A stretch of 64,000 bases of DNA from Chromobacterium haemolyticum DSM 19808 (GCF_000711885.1 NZ_KL543995.1:58010-122009), one strand, 5' to 3'; shown: positions 45,199 through 54,971, counted from the stretch's first letter. Notes: a model not told the origin generated them from the sequence alone. Made by a program: numbers and translations.

Positions 45199-46425
45199 AT
45201 GTCTGACATCAAGAAAGTGGTATTGGCGTACTCCGGCGGTCTGGATACTTCGGTGATTCTCAAGTGGCTGCAAGACACCTATCAGTGCGAGGTGGTGACT
45301 TTCACCGCCGACATCGGCCAGGGCGAAGAGGTGGAGCCGGCGCGTAAAAAGGCGGTGTCGCTGGGCATCAAGCCGGAAAACATCTTCATCGACGATCTGC
45401 GCGAGGAGTTCGTCCGTGACTTCGTGTTCCCGATGTTCCGCGCCAACGCCATCTACGAAGGCGAATACCTGCTGGGCACCTCGATTGCGCGGCCGCTGAT
45501 CGCCAAGCGCCAGATTGAAATCGCCAATCAGGTGGGCGCCGATGCGGTGTCGCACGGCGCCACCGGCAAGGGCAACGACCAAGTGCGCTTCGAACTCGGC
45601 TATTACGCGCTGAAGCCGGACGTCAAGGTGATCGCGCCGTGGCGCGAATGGGACTTGCTCTCGCGGGAAAAACTGCTGACTTATGCCGAAACCCACGGCA
45701 TCGACATCAGCAAGAAGAAGGGCGGCGGCAGCCCGTACTCGATGGACGCCAACCTGCTGCACATCTCCTACGAAGGCACGGTGCTGGAAGATCCGGCGGC
45801 GGAGCCGGAAGAAGATATGTGGCTGTGGACGGTGAGCCCGGAGAACGCTCCGGATCAGGCCGAATACATCGAGCTCAGCTATGAAAAGGGCGACATCATC
45901 GCCATCAACGGGGTGGCGATGAGCCCGGCCCAGGTGCTGACCGAGCTGAACCGCCTGGGCGGCAAGCACGGCATCGGCCGGCTCGACATCGTGGAAAATC
46001 GTTACGTGGGCATGAAGTCGCGCGGTTGCTACGAAACTCCGGGCGGCAGCATCATGCTCAAGGCGCACCGCGCGATCGAGTCCATCACTCTGGACCGCGA
46101 AGTGGCGCATCTGAAGGACGAACTGATGCCCAAGTACGCCCAGCTGGTCTACACCGGCTACTGGTGGAGCCCGGAGCGTCAGATGCTGCAAGGCATGATC
46201 GACGCCTCCCAGGCCACGGTCAACGGCTGGGTGCGGCTGAAACTATATAAGGGCAATGTGATCGTGGTGGGCCGCGAATCCAAGACCGATTCCTTGTTCG
46301 ATCCCACCATCGCCACCTTCGATGAAGACGGCGGCGCCTACAACCACGCCGATGCGGCAGGCTTCATCCGCCTGAACGCGCTGCGGATGCGGATTGCCGG
46401 CAACGCCAAACTGAAACGCGGCTAA
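45199..46425 (+). CDS. argG: Argininosuccinate synthase
   Basis: Joins citrulline and aspartate with ATP to argininosuccinate. The 408-residue product (type I, shorter form) has the ATP pyrophosphatase P-loop YSGGLDTS at 11-18, [14 protein letters not shown] for citrulline/aspartate binding, and [16 protein letters not shown]. The ATG giving [14 protein letters not shown] was preferred; an in-frame ATG 21 nt upstream would add MDLKEYK and cannot be excluded. Same direction as argF, followed by a strong terminator. Confidence 0.95.
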   Translation: MSDIKKVVLAYSGGLDTSVILKWLQDTYQCEVVTFTADIGQGEEVEPARKKAVSLGIKPENIFIDDLREEFVRDFVFPMFRANAIYEGEYLLGTSIARPLIAKRQIEIANQVGADAVSHGATGKGNDQVRFELGYYALKPDVKVIAPWREWDLLSREKLLTYAETHGIDISKKKGGGSPYSMDANLLHISYEGTVLEDPAAEPEEDMWLWTVSPENAPDQAEYIELSYEKGDIIAINGVAMSPAQVLTELNRLGGKHGIGRLDIVENRYVGMKSRGCYETPGGSIMLKAHRAIESITLDREVAHLKDELMPKYAQLVYTGYWWSPERQMLQGMIDASQATVNGWVRLKLYKGNVIVVGRESKTDSLFDPTIATFDEDGGAYNHADAAGFIRLNALRMRIAGNAKLKRG

Positions 46426-46443
46426 AGCTCCGCGCTTGGTCCG

Positions 46444-46469
46444 AAAAGCCCCCGCTGGGGGCTTTTTTT
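46444..46469 (+). terminator. Intrinsic terminator of argG
   Basis: AAAAGCCCCC, loop GCT, GGGGGCTTTTTTT. Confidence 0.92.
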
Positions 46470-46483
46470 AATGAAAACTCGAT

Positions 46484-47368
46484 ATGGAAACCAATAATCG
46501 ATCCAACGCCTGGATTCCCTGGGCCTTTGTGCTGCTGTGGAGCACCGGCTTCATCGGCGCCAAGTTAGGCCTGCCTTTCATCGGCCCGTTCACCTTTTTG
46601 GCGATACGGATGGGGCTGACCCTGCTGTGCTTCGGCGCGCTGATCGCCTGCTTCCGTCCCGCCTGGCCCGGTCTGGCAGCGGCCAAGCACCAATGGGCAT
46701 GTGGCGCCATGCTGCACGGCCTCTATCTGGGTGCCAGCTTCGCCGGCATCAAGCTGGCGGTGCCGGCCGGCATCACCGCGCTCATCGTCGGCCTGCAACC
46801 AATACTGACCGCGGTGTTGAGCTGGTTGATGGGCGAGCAGCGGCTGAGCCGGATGCAGTGGCTTGGTCTGGCGATAGGCTTTGGCGGCGCGCTGCTGGTG
46901 GTGTTGGGAGGCAAAGGCTTGCAGCTAGGCGCCAATCCGGGTCTGTGGCTGACAGCGCTGGCCTTGTGCGCAATCACCGCCGGCACCCTTTACCAGAAGC
47001 GTTTTGGCCAGGGTGTGCATCCGCTGACCGGCGCCTTCCATCAATACCTGGCGGCCTTCCTGATCACCGGCGCGTTGGCCCTGAGCCTGGAGCGCGGCGC
47101 GGCCATCCATTGGAACGCGCAGCTAGCGCTGGCCTTGGGCTGGAGCGTGTTGGCGCTGTCTGTGCTGGCCATCCTGCTACTGATGCGGATGCTGAAGGAC
47201 GGCGAAGTCAGCAAGGTGGCCAGTTACTTTTATCTGACGCCGGGCCTGGCTGCGGTGCAGGCATGGTGGCTGTTTGATGAACAGCTGAGCGCGTTGGCGG
47301 TGGGCGGCATGTTGTTGGCCGCGCTGGGCGTCGCCCTGGTGTTGCAGCGGCTGCGCTGGCGTCGATAA
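46484..47368 (+). CDS. DMT-family (EamA) transporter
   Basis: A 294-residue inner-membrane protein with ten hydrophobic segments in two EamA repeats (WAFVLLWSTGFIGAKLGLPF in the first, ALCAITAGTLYQKRFG starting the second). Such proteins export amino acids or metabolites. The start codon lies 14 nt after the argG terminator, so its promoter must be within or before that structure. Substrate unknown. Confidence 0.88.
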   Translation: METNNRSNAWIPWAFVLLWSTGFIGAKLGLPFIGPFTFLAIRMGLTLLCFGALIACFRPAWPGLAAAKHQWACGAMLHGLYLGASFAGIKLAVPAGITALIVGLQPILTAVLSWLMGEQRLSRMQWLGLAIGFGGALLVVLGGKGLQLGANPGLWLTALALCAITAGTLYQKRFGQGVHPLTGAFHQYLAAFLITGALALSLERGAAIHWNAQLALALGWSVLALSVLAILLLMRMLKDGEVSKVASYFYLTPGLAAVQAWWLFDEQLSALAVGGMLLAALGVALVLQRLRWRR

Positions 47369-47483
47369 CCGTGCGCGGGCATTGAGCCAGCGGGCGATGG
47401 CGAGTATCTTATTACGGTTAGGCGGAGCTGAGATTCAAAGCCTCCGCCGGCTCGTTATCGGCTGTGGACGCAAAGGAAAACAA

Positions 47484-47687
47484 GTGTCGGAAGAACAATT
47501 CACCAATATCTCGATGATCGTGTGCTTGGGCGGCCTGATCATTTTCATGGGCTTCATCATCTGGGACCTGGGCAAGAAGGCTCAGGCCGGCAAGATGGGC
47601 ATGTTCATCCTGTTTCTGGTGCTGGGTTTCGGCGTGTCCGGCTTCCTGTTCAAGAACGTGCTGGTGGAGTTCCTGATCCAGAAGTAA
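47484..47687 (+). CDS. DUF2788 small membrane protein
   Basis: A 67-residue protein starting at a GTG behind AAAGGAAAA (SEEQFTNISMIVCLGGLIIF). Two membrane segments are predicted, with a short basic loop (LGKKAQAGKMG) between them. It fits DUF2788, a family of small inner-membrane proteins of unknown role in beta- and gamma-proteobacteria. A longer frame upstream has no ribosome binding site. The stop codon TAA coincides with the first bases of a complete family 1 element. Confidence 0.82.
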   Translation: MSEEQFTNISMIVCLGGLIIFMGFIIWDLGKKAQAGKMGMFILFLVLGFGVSGFLFKNVLVEFLIQK

Positions 47688-47846
47688 GAACCTGCTTACG
47701 ATCTGCTGCGCTTCGTGAAACTTGGCACGGTGAGTACCACTTCGAAATGCTCATGTACCATCTATGCATTCCGCTTTCTCAGCCGCTTTCTCAGCCGTTT
47801 TCGTCTTGTCTCGCCCTTGCTCGCGAGATCGTAAACACGTTCTAAG
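47685..47846 (+). repeat. Palindromic element family 1, complete copy (162 bp)
   Basis: Begins TAAG-AACCTGCTTACGATCTGCTG and ends GCGAGATCGTAAACACGTTC-TAAG. The TAAG on both sides is a 4-bp direct repeat, and the left one doubles as the stop codon of the DUF2788 gene. The interior contains GAAATGCTCATGTACCA and a local duplication of TTTCTCAGCCG, which makes this copy slightly longer than the others. Confidence 0.9.
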
Positions 47847-47864
47847 GCTCGCGATACCGCGAAC

Positions 47865-47892
47865 AGCCGGCAAGCAGGCTTGCCGGCTTTTT
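47865..47892 (+). terminator. Intrinsic terminator
   Basis: AGCCGGCAAGC and GCTTGCCGGCT pair tightly and run into TTTTTT on the plus strand, just beyond the family 1 element. It ends transcription from the DUF2788 side. Confidence 0.88.
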
Positions 47893-47918
47893 TATGGCAT
47901 CCGGAGAACCCCTGGCTT

Positions 47919-48554
47919 CTAGTGGCCGCGGCCCAGAATCAGCTTCAAGCCCAGCAGAATGAATACGCTGCCGGCGGCGCGGTCCAGCCACTGACTGGCG
48001 CGGCGGCTCTTGGCCAGCCATTGGCCGATGGCGCCGGAGAAATAGCCGAGGAAGCCGAAAATCAACGCGCCTTGCAGCGTGAAGACCAGGCCGAGCACGG
48101 CGATTTGCAGCCCGGCAGGGCCTTGAGCCGGGTTGACGAATTGCGGCAGGAAGGCGAGGAAGAACAACACCACCTTGGGGTTGATCGCATTGGCGATCAG
48201 GCCTTTGCGGAAGGTGGCGGTCAAGGGGGTGGCGTCCTGATTGGCGGAGGCCCGGAAGTGGGCGCCGGGGCTGCGCAGGGCCTGCCAGCCCAGATAGATC
48301 AAGTAGCCGCCGCCGGCAAACTTCAGCAGGGTGAAGGCCAGCGGCGAGGCGGCGATCAGCGCGCTGACGCCAAGCGCGGCCAGCACCGTGTGGTTCAGGC
48401 AGCCCAGCGCGCAGCCCAGGCCGAAAGCCACGCCTTGGCGGCGGCCGCGGGCAATACCCTGGCTCAGCACCATCAGATTGTCCGGACCGGGCGACAGCGT
48501 GATCAGCATGGCGGCGGCGGTGAAGGCGAGCAATTGTTCCGGGGTGACGAGCAT
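47919..48554 (-). CDS. LysE/RhtB-family amino acid exporter
   Basis: A 211-residue inner-membrane exporter with about six hydrophobic segments. ITLSPGPDNLMVLSQGIARG near residues 18-37 is the RhtB signature, and GLIANAINPKVVLFFLAFLP follows in the middle. Exports amino acids such as homoserine, threonine or leucine in characterised relatives; the substrate here is not determinable. Convergent with the DUF2788 transcript. Confidence 0.9.
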   Translation of the reverse strand: MLVTPEQLLAFTAAAMLITLSPGPDNLMVLSQGIARGRRQGVAFGLGCALGCLNHTVLAALGVSALIAASPLAFTLLKFAGGGYLIYLGWQALRSPGAHFRASANQDATPLTATFRKGLIANAINPKVVLFFLAFLPQFVNPAQGPAGLQIAVLGLVFTLQGALIFGFLGYFSGAIGQWLAKSRRASQWLDRAAGSVFILLGLKLILGRGH

Positions 48555-48655
48555 GGGCTTCTCTGGCGGTGGTTCGTGTCCGGATGATTCCGTATTTGCC
48601 GTCGGGAGACAAGCGCTTTGTCCTGCCGCGCCGGTCTCCCGTTTGGACTTGGCGT

Positions 48656-50194
48656 TCAGCCGGCCTCGTCAAGCGCGCTTTCGATTTCGCGGATATGCGC
48701 CTGATGGCCTTGGATACGCTGGCCGGTGGGCGGCCCCTTGAATTGTTTGCGCACGCCCAGCGCGAACCAGAACAACGCCAGCATCAGCAGCAGCGCGATG
48801 GTCAGGTAGAGCACTTTCTCGTTGGGCGGCTGCATGCCGACGAAGACCAGCACCGCGCCGCCCAGCGTGGCCAGCGCGGCGATGGGTTTGGAGGCTCTGC
48901 CCAGATTGAACGGTCCCTTATGGGTCCAACTGCGGCCTTCGGCGAATAGCCCGGCGGCGGAGGGCAGGATGTAGGAGATGTACAGGAACACCGCCGCGCC
49001 GGTGGACAATACCAGGAAGGCGTCGCCGTACAGGGTGACGGCGATGGCCAGCACGGCGCTGACCCAGATCGCCGGACCCGGAGTGCGGTGCTGCGGGTGC
49101 ACCTGGCGCAGCCAACGCGAGGCCGGCAGGCCGCCGTCGCGGGCGAAGGCGTACATCATGCGCGAGGTTGAGGTCAGGCAGGCCAGGCCGCACAGATAGT
49201 TGACCAGGAAGATGCCTATGCCCAGCGCCGCTTTCAAGGCCGGCGGCAGCGCGTTCAGCAGCAAGTCGAAAAAGCCCATTCCGGCTTTGACCCCGGCGCT
49301 CAGGTCCGGCAGCACCAGCACGAAGGCGCAGATCATCAGATAGCCGAATACGCCGGACCACAGCACGGAGCGCAAAATGCCCTTGGGCACGTTGCGCGCC
49401 GCCTCGCGGGTTTCCTCCGAGGTGTGAGCGGAGGCGTCGTAGCCGGTCAGGGTATAGACGGTGAGCAACAAGCCTGCCAGGAATACCATCACGGTGTTGT
49501 CCATCCGTGGCCAGGCGCCGCCGTCGGCGCCGCTGAAGTTGTGGAAGGTCCACAGTCGGGAGAAGTCCAGCGGTCCGGGCGCATAGATCAGCAGCGAGAC
49601 TACCAGCGCCAGGGTGACGATGAAAATCAGATAGCCGGACAGATCGGTCAGCCTGGTGGTGAGTTTGATGCCCAGGTGATTGAGCCAGGCCTGGCTCAGC
49701 GCCACCACGGCGAGGAATGCGGTCTGATGGCCCCAGCCCAGGTGTTCCGGATTGAGGCCCAGCAGCGGCGCGACCAGAGTTTTGAAGAAGGGATCGTAAA
49801 CGCCGAAGTTGACAGCGGCGGTGACGAAGATCAGCCCCAGCAGATTGATCCAGGCGGTGGTCCAGCCCAGGCCCTTGCCGCCCAGGATGGACGCCCAGTG
49901 GTAGAGCCCGCCGGCGGTAGGGTAGGCGGAGGCGATCTGCGCCATCGCCGCGGCGACGATGGCGGCGAACAAGGTACCCACCGGCCAGCCTATGCCGATG
50001 GCCGCGCCGCCGCCGGCGCTGAGCCCGGCCGGGAAGGCGGTAATGCCGCCGGCCAGCACGCAGATGATGGAAAAGGAGATGGCGAAGTTGGAAAAGCCGC
50101 TCATGCGTCGGGACAACTCCTGAGCGTAACCCATGCTGTGCAACAGTTTTTCGTCCTCGCCGACGGGCGCGGACTCATGCCGGACTGGTTCCAT
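48656..50194 (-). CDS. APC-family amine/amino acid permease (GABA permease-like)
   Basis: A 512-residue transporter with about twelve hydrophobic segments. SRRMSGFSNFAISFSIICVL then GGGAAIGIGWPVGTLF and TGYDASAHTSEETREAARNV are characteristic of the Uga4/BAT1-like amino acid/choline/amine group. It is the last gene of the gamma-glutamylation operon, 145 nt after the hydrolase gene, and probably imports the amine substrate of that operon. The N-terminal 30 residues are soluble. Confidence 0.88.
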   Translation of the reverse strand: MEPVRHESAPVGEDEKLLHSMGYAQELSRRMSGFSNFAISFSIICVLAGGITAFPAGLSAGGGAAIGIGWPVGTLFAAIVAAAMAQIASAYPTAGGLYHWASILGGKGLGWTTAWINLLGLIFVTAAVNFGVYDPFFKTLVAPLLGLNPEHLGWGHQTAFLAVVALSQAWLNHLGIKLTTRLTDLSGYLIFIVTLALVVSLLIYAPGPLDFSRLWTFHNFSGADGGAWPRMDNTVMVFLAGLLLTVYTLTGYDASAHTSEETREAARNVPKGILRSVLWSGVFGYLMICAFVLVLPDLSAGVKAGMGFFDLLLNALPPALKAALGIGIFLVNYLCGLACLTSTSRMMYAFARDGGLPASRWLRQVHPQHRTPGPAIWVSAVLAIAVTLYGDAFLVLSTGAAVFLYISYILPSAAGLFAEGRSWTHKGPFNLGRASKPIAALATLGGAVLVFVGMQPPNEKVLYLTIALLLMLALFWFALGVRKQFKGPPTGQRIQGHQAHIREIESALDEAG

Positions 50195-50339
50195 GATGTT
50201 CCTCTCTCATTGTGTATGTCTGTGGTTTTCCGCCTGGGCGCGCGTACGCGCCGGCGCCCGAACGGCGGCGGAGGCCGGCCGGGTCCTGGCCCGGTGACCC
50301 GGGCTTCGTGTCTATGTCTGGGGCGAGGTGCGGCTACGC

Positions 50340-51050
50340 TCAGCCGGGCGGCGGACCGCCGCTCATGGTGACTAGCGCGTCGAACAGTCTTTGCTGTCCG
50401 TCGTCGCGCTCGGCGGAGAGTTCGGGGTGCCATTGCACCGCGATCAACTGGGGGAAACCGGCGATTTCTATCGCCTCGATCACGCCGTCAGGCGCCCAGG
50501 CCACCGGCACCACTCCCTGGCCGGGGCGGTCTATCGCCTGGTGGTGCCAGGACTGGGTGAGGACTTCGGTGCCGATCAGGCCAGCCAGGCAGGAGCCGGC
50601 GGCGACGCGCACCGGGTGAGGGGTTGGTGCGCGCGGCGGCGCGCGATGGGGCACGGCCTCGCCCACCACGTCCGGCAGGTGCAGGTGCAGGCTGCCGCCC
50701 AGCACGGTGTTGAGGATTTGCAGGCCGCGGCAGATTGCCAGCGTCGGCAGTTTGCGTTGCAGCAGCGCGCGCGCCAGCGCGGTTTCAGTGGCGTCGCGCT
50801 CCGGGCTGAGGTTGTAAATGGTGGGATGGCCGCCGCCGTCGAAGCGGGCGGGGTCGATGTCGCCGCCGCCGATCAGCACCACGCCGTCCAGCTTGTCCAG
50901 CCAGCTGTCCACCATGTCGGGGCCCAGCGCCGGCAACTGCACCGGCGCGCCGCCGGCGCGCGCCACCGCCGCCACGTATTCCTGCGGCGTGTGGTAGCCG
51001 TGCTCGGGCGCCGCCGGATAGGTGGTTAGGCCGATCAGCGGGCGCCTCAT
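50340..51050 (-). CDS. Gamma-glutamyl-amide hydrolase (PuuD-like class I amidotransferase)
   Basis: A 236-residue C26-type hydrolase that removes the gamma-glutamyl group from the oxidised intermediate. The triad is C107 (AICRGLQILN), H208 and E210 (VQWHPE). GGGDIDPARF and the length match E. coli PuuD (254). The start overlaps the alcohol dehydrogenase stop by one base (TGATG). In this operon it would release glutamate from the product of the aldehyde dehydrogenase. A long frame continuing upstream is only a shadow across the dehydrogenase gene. Confidence 0.92.
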   Translation of the reverse strand: MRRPLIGLTTYPAAPEHGYHTPQEYVAAVARAGGAPVQLPALGPDMVDSWLDKLDGVVLIGGGDIDPARFDGGGHPTIYNLSPERDATETALARALLQRKLPTLAICRGLQILNTVLGGSLHLHLPDVVGEAVPHRAPPRAPTPHPVRVAAGSCLAGLIGTEVLTQSWHHQAIDRPGQGVVPVAWAPDGVIEAIEIAGFPQLIAVQWHPELSAERDDGQQRLFDALVTMSGGPPPG

Positions 51051-52210
51051 CACAGCCTGCCTTGCTGCGCGGCGAGGAAGATCGCGCGGTAGTCGTCGGC
51101 GGACAGCGGAAGCGGGTTGCCGCCGTCGCTGGGGTCGGCCTTGGCCATGCGGCCGATGTCGGCGGCGGCGTCCGCGCCGATGCCGATCTCCGCCAGGGTG
51201 TGGGGAATGCCCAGGCCGGCGCGCAATTGCAGCACCCAAGCCAGGAAACCGTCGAAGCCGGCGTCGGCCAGGCCCAGGTAGCGGGCGGCGGCGGCTAGCC
51301 GTTCGGCTATCGCCGGCCGGTTGCGCACCAGCACATAGGGCAGCAGCACGGCGTTGGCCAGGCCGTGATGGGTATCGAACACCGCGCCTATGGGGTGTGC
51401 CAGCGCGTGCACGCCGCCCAGGCCTTTCTGGAAGGCGGTGGCGCCCATGATGGAACAGGACAGCATCTGGGCGCGCGCCTCCAGATTGCCGCCATCGGCG
51501 TGGGCCGCAGGCAGCCAGTCGTGCGCCAGCCGCATACCTTCCAGCGCCACGCCCTGGGCGATGGGGTGGTAGAACGGGGAGCAGAAGGCTTCCAGATTGT
51601 GCACCAGCGCGTCGACGCCGGTGGCGGCGGTCAGGGCCGGCGGCAGGCCGGCGGTCAGTTCCGGGTCCGCCAGCACCAGCTTGGGCAGCATGGCCGGGTG
51701 GAAGATGATGACCTTGCGGTGCGCGGCCTCGTCGATGATCAAGGACGCGCGGCCCACCTCGGAGCCTGTGCCGGCGGTGGTGGGCACCGCCAGCGTGGGC
51801 GCGACGCCGGCGGGGTCCACGCGAAGCCAGTTGTCGCCCACATCCTCGAAGTCCCACAGCGGGCGTTTTTGTCCGGACATCAGCGCGATGGCTTTGCCCA
51901 CGTCCAGCGCGCTGCCGCCGCCGACGGCGACCACCCCGTCGTGGCGGCCGTCGCGGAAGGCGGCGACGCCGGCGTCTACGTCGCGGCCCACCGGGTTGGG
52001 GCGCATATCGCTGAACAAGGCCGTCTCCAGGCCGGCGCCGCTCAGCAGGGACTGCAGCCGCGCCAGCATCGGCAGCCTGGCGAGGCCGGGATCGGTGACC
52101 ATCAGCGGGCGGCGCATGCCCAGTTCGCGGCACAATGCCGGCAGTTCGGCGGCGCGGCCTGCGCCGAAGCGGATGCTGGTCGGATAGTTCCAGTTGCCTT
52201 GCAGTTGCAT
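51050..52210 (-). CDS. Iron-containing alcohol dehydrogenase
   Basis: A group III NAD(P)-dependent alcohol dehydrogenase, 386 residues. GGGSALDVGKAIAL binds the cofactor; the metal site is built by Asp in ATGVDALVHNLEA and three His, including those in GVHALAHPIGAVFDTHHGLAN. Position between an aldehyde dehydrogenase (4-nt gap) and the PuuD-like hydrolase (1-nt overlap) means it acts in the same pathway, where E. coli has the FAD amine oxidase PuuB. This points to oxidation of a hydroxyl rather than an amine. Confidence 0.92.
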   Translation of the reverse strand: MQLQGNWNYPTSIRFGAGRAAELPALCRELGMRRPLMVTDPGLARLPMLARLQSLLSGAGLETALFSDMRPNPVGRDVDAGVAAFRDGRHDGVVAVGGGSALDVGKAIALMSGQKRPLWDFEDVGDNWLRVDPAGVAPTLAVPTTAGTGSEVGRASLIIDEAAHRKVIIFHPAMLPKLVLADPELTAGLPPALTAATGVDALVHNLEAFCSPFYHPIAQGVALEGMRLAHDWLPAAHADGGNLEARAQMLSCSIMGATAFQKGLGGVHALAHPIGAVFDTHHGLANAVLLPYVLVRNRPAIAERLAAAARYLGLADAGFDGFLAWVLQLRAGLGIPHTLAEIGIGADAAADIGRMAKADPSDGGNPLPLSADDYRAIFLAAQQGRL

Positions 52211-52214
52211 CGCC

Positions 52215-53600
52215 TTACCCCTTGAGATGGAAAGATTTGACCCGGGTCAGTTGCTGGTAGCCCAGCGTGGACAGGGACACGCCGCGGCCGGTGTCTTTGA
52301 CTCCGGTCCAGGCCAGCGCCGGGTCAAGGTAGTCGCAGCGGTTCATGAACACGGTGCCGGTTTCCAGTTGTTGACCGAGATGGACGGCGGCGTCGCGGTC
52401 CGCGGTCCAGATCGAGGCGGTCAGGCCGTAGGCGCTGTCGTTCATCAGCCGCAGCGCCTCCTCGTCGGAGTCCACCGCCATGATGCCGATGACCGGGCCG
52501 AAGCTCTCCTCGCGCATCACGCTCATGGAGTGGTCCACGTCCACCAGCACCTGCGGGGCCAGATAGGCGCTGCCGGGCGCGTCGGCGGCGAAATGACCGG
52601 CCGGAATCAAGGCGCGCGCGCCGGCGGCCAGCGCCGCCTGGATCTGTCCGCGGACGAAGTCGGCGGCGCCGGCGCGCACCATCGGTCCCAGATTGGTGTC
52701 CGGGTCCAGCGGATGGCCGAAGCGATAGGTGCGGGTCAGTTCGACGAAGCCATCGACGAAGTCGCGGTAGCGCCCGCGTTGCACATAGATGCGTTCGATG
52801 CCGCAGCAGGACTGGCCGGAGTTGAAAAAGGCGCCGTCCACCAGATTTTCTATCGCCGCCGGCAGGTCGGCGTCGGCGCGCACATAGGCCGGATCCTTCC
52901 CGCCCAGTTCCAGGCCGACGCCGATGAAGCGCTCGGCGGCCGCCCGCTGCACCGCGCGGCCGCCGCTCACCGAACCGGTAAAGGCGACGAAGTCGATTTC
53001 GGGCGCCGCGGTTAGTTTCAAGGTGGCGGCATGGTCCAGCTCCAGGGTCTGGAACACGCCGATGGGCAGACCGGCGGCGGAGCAGGCCTGGCGGAATAGG
53101 TCGGCGATCAGCGGGGTTTGCGAGGAGTGCTTGAGCAGCACGCAGTTGCCGGCGGCCAGCGCCGGCGCGATGGTGTTGACGGCGGTGAGGAAGGGGTAGT
53201 TCCATGGCGCCAGCACCAGCACGGTGCCCAGCGGTTCGCGGCGCAGCCAACGCTCAAAGCCGGGCTTGGGCGCGGGGTGGAGATCGGCCAACGCTTCCTC
53301 GGCGATATCCAGCATATGGCGGGCGCGTTCGGTCAGGCCGCCGATTTCGCCAGGGGACTGGCGGATGGGGCGGCCGATCTGGCGGGTGATGGCGTCGGCG
53401 CAGTCGCTCTTGTGGGCGATCAGCCAGTCCACCGCCTGGTTGATCAAGGCCTTGCGTTCGGCTAGCGGGGTGGCGCGCCAGCCCGCCTGGGCGGCGCGGG
53501 CGGCGTCCAGCGCGGCCTGGGTCTGGACCGGGCTGGTATAGCTGCGCTGTAACAGCACGGAGCCGTCCAGCGGGGTGATGACGGAGTAGTTTGCGCTCAT
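52215..53600 (-). CDS. NAD(P)-dependent aldehyde dehydrogenase
   Basis: A 461-residue ALDH. APWNYPFLTAVNTIAPALAA and FTGSVSGGRAVQ form the cofactor site; the catalytic Glu is in GLELGGKDPAYV and the Cys in NSGQSCCGIERIYV. It belongs to the shorter succinate-semialdehyde-like branch. Its ATG directly abuts the TAA of the glutamine-synthetase-like gene, so translation is coupled. Inferred job: oxidise the gamma-glutamyl aminoaldehyde made by the iron alcohol dehydrogenase. Confidence 0.92.
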   Translation of the reverse strand: MSANYSVITPLDGSVLLQRSYTSPVQTQAALDAARAAQAGWRATPLAERKALINQAVDWLIAHKSDCADAITRQIGRPIRQSPGEIGGLTERARHMLDIAEEALADLHPAPKPGFERWLRREPLGTVLVLAPWNYPFLTAVNTIAPALAAGNCVLLKHSSQTPLIADLFRQACSAAGLPIGVFQTLELDHAATLKLTAAPEIDFVAFTGSVSGGRAVQRAAAERFIGVGLELGGKDPAYVRADADLPAAIENLVDGAFFNSGQSCCGIERIYVQRGRYRDFVDGFVELTRTYRFGHPLDPDTNLGPMVRAGAADFVRGQIQAALAAGARALIPAGHFAADAPGSAYLAPQVLVDVDHSMSVMREESFGPVIGIMAVDSDEEALRLMNDSAYGLTASIWTADRDAAVHLGQQLETGTVFMNRCDYLDPALAWTGVKDTGRGVSLSTLGYQQLTRVKSFHLKG

Positions 53601-54971
53601 TTAAATGATCTCGAAGTAGCGTTTCAATTCCCAGTCGGTGACGTGGCGCTGGAACTCGCGTTCTTCCCACTCGCGGGTGGCGGCGAAGTGGTCGACGAAA
53701 TCGTCGCCGAACCAGTCGCGGGCCGCGGCGGAGGCGCGCAGCGCCTGAGCGGCTTCCCACAAGGTGCGGTGCAGTTTCAGGTGGGGCGGGGCATCCAGCA
53801 GATAGCCGTTGGCGCTGACAGGTTCTTCAGGCTCAATACGGTGTTCGATGCCGTAGAGGCCGGCGGCCAGGCCGCTGGCCAGCGCCAGATAGGGGTTGCT
53901 GTCGGCGCCCGGCAGCCGGTATTCGACGCGTTGCGACTTGGCGCTGCCGGGAATCGCCCGGATGGCCACAGTGCGGTTGTCTACGCCCCACAGCGAGCTG
54001 GTGGGCGCCCAGTAACCGGGCACCAGCCGGCGGAAACTATTGACCGTGGGCGCGGCCAGACTCATGAACTCCGGCATCAGCCGCTGGATGCCGCCGATGA
54101 AATGACGCATCGCGTCGCTGATCGCGTGTTCGCGTCCCGGCTGGTGGAAGGCGCTGTCGCCGCCGTCGCGGCGGCGCAGCGAGATGTGGATGTGGCCGCC
54201 CTGGCCGGATTGCTCCTGGTGCCACTTGGCCATATAGCAGAGCATGCGGCCCTGTTTTTCCGCCAGCACCTTGGAGAAGGTCTTGAAACAGACGGCGTTG
54301 TCGGCGGCGCGCAGAGCGTTGTCCACGCACAGCGCGGCTTCCAGCGCGCCGGGGCCGGTTTCCTCGTGCAGGCCTTCGATGGGCATCTGCATCCGCTCGC
54401 ACAGATCCAGCAAGGCGCGGTAGAAGTCGGTGTTCACCGAGCTGCGCAGGATGGAGTAGCCGAAGGCGCCGCTGCCCAGCGGCTTGGGGTGTTGATAGAG
54501 GCGCTGCTGCAACGCATCGTTGTCTTCGTCCACCGCCAGAAACTCGTACTCGAAACCGGCCAGCACGTCGAAACCCATGCCGCGGGCGCGCTCCAGCACC
54601 CGGCGCAGCAGGCCGCGCGGACAGAGGCTTTCCAGCCGGCCCACCACCTCGCCCTGGACGAAGATCATATCGCCTTCCAGCGGCAGGTCGCGGCAGGATT
54701 CGGGGATCAGCCGCACCTCGGCGTCGCCGTAGCCGCGGCCCCAGCCGGTGAGCAGGGTGTTGTCGTACAGCTTGTCGCCCACGTCCCAGCCGAACACCAC
54801 GTCGCAGAAACCGAAGCCGCCTTCCAGCGCGCACAGGAATTTGTCGCGCGACATGTATTTGCCGCACATCACCCCGTCCATGTCCACCAGGCCCACCTTG
54901 ATCTGACTCAGGCGGCGTTCTTCGATCAAAACCTTCAAATCCGCGATTGTCTTTACGTCGCGTGCTTCCAT
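53601..54971 (-). CDS. Glutamine synthetase-like gamma-glutamylamide synthetase
   Basis: A 456-residue GS-fold ligase that joins glutamate to an amine with ATP. Active-site segments are visible: GFEYEFLAV, EETGPGALEAAL, QGGHIHISL and RVEYRLPGADSNPYLALA. The N-terminal region (VGLVDMDGVMCGKYMSRDKF) fits GlnA-like/PuuA/IpuC ligases better than housekeeping GlnA, and there is no adenylylation-site Tyr context. The ATG follows GGGAGAGACAGCG; the longer frame was rejected. First gene of a five-gene operon, divergent from the RpiR gene. Confidence 0.92.
   Translation of the reverse strand: MEARDVKTIADLKVLIEERRLSQIKVGLVDMDGVMCGKYMSRDKFLCALEGGFGFCDVVFGWDVGDKLYDNTLLTGWGRGYGDAEVRLIPESCRDLPLEGDMIFVQGEVVGRLESLCPRGLLRRVLERARGMGFDVLAGFEYEFLAVDEDNDALQQRLYQHPKPLGSGAFGYSILRSSVNTDFYRALLDLCERMQMPIEGLHEETGPGALEAALCVDNALRAADNAVCFKTFSKVLAEKQGRMLCYMAKWHQEQSGQGGHIHISLRRRDGGDSAFHQPGREHAISDAMRHFIGGIQRLMPEFMSLAAPTVNSFRRLVPGYWAPTSSLWGVDNRTVAIRAIPGSAKSQRVEYRLPGADSNPYLALASGLAAGLYGIEHRIEPEEPVSANGYLLDAPPHLKLHRTLWEAAQALRASAAARDWFGDDFVDHFAATREWEEREFQRHVTDWELKRYFEII

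Noticed and set aside
50340-52133. PuuD-like gene extended to 597 codons
   Set aside because: The extension is out-of-frame reading of the alcohol dehydrogenase gene. The ATG at 51050 gives a normal PuuD-like length and overlaps the upstream stop.
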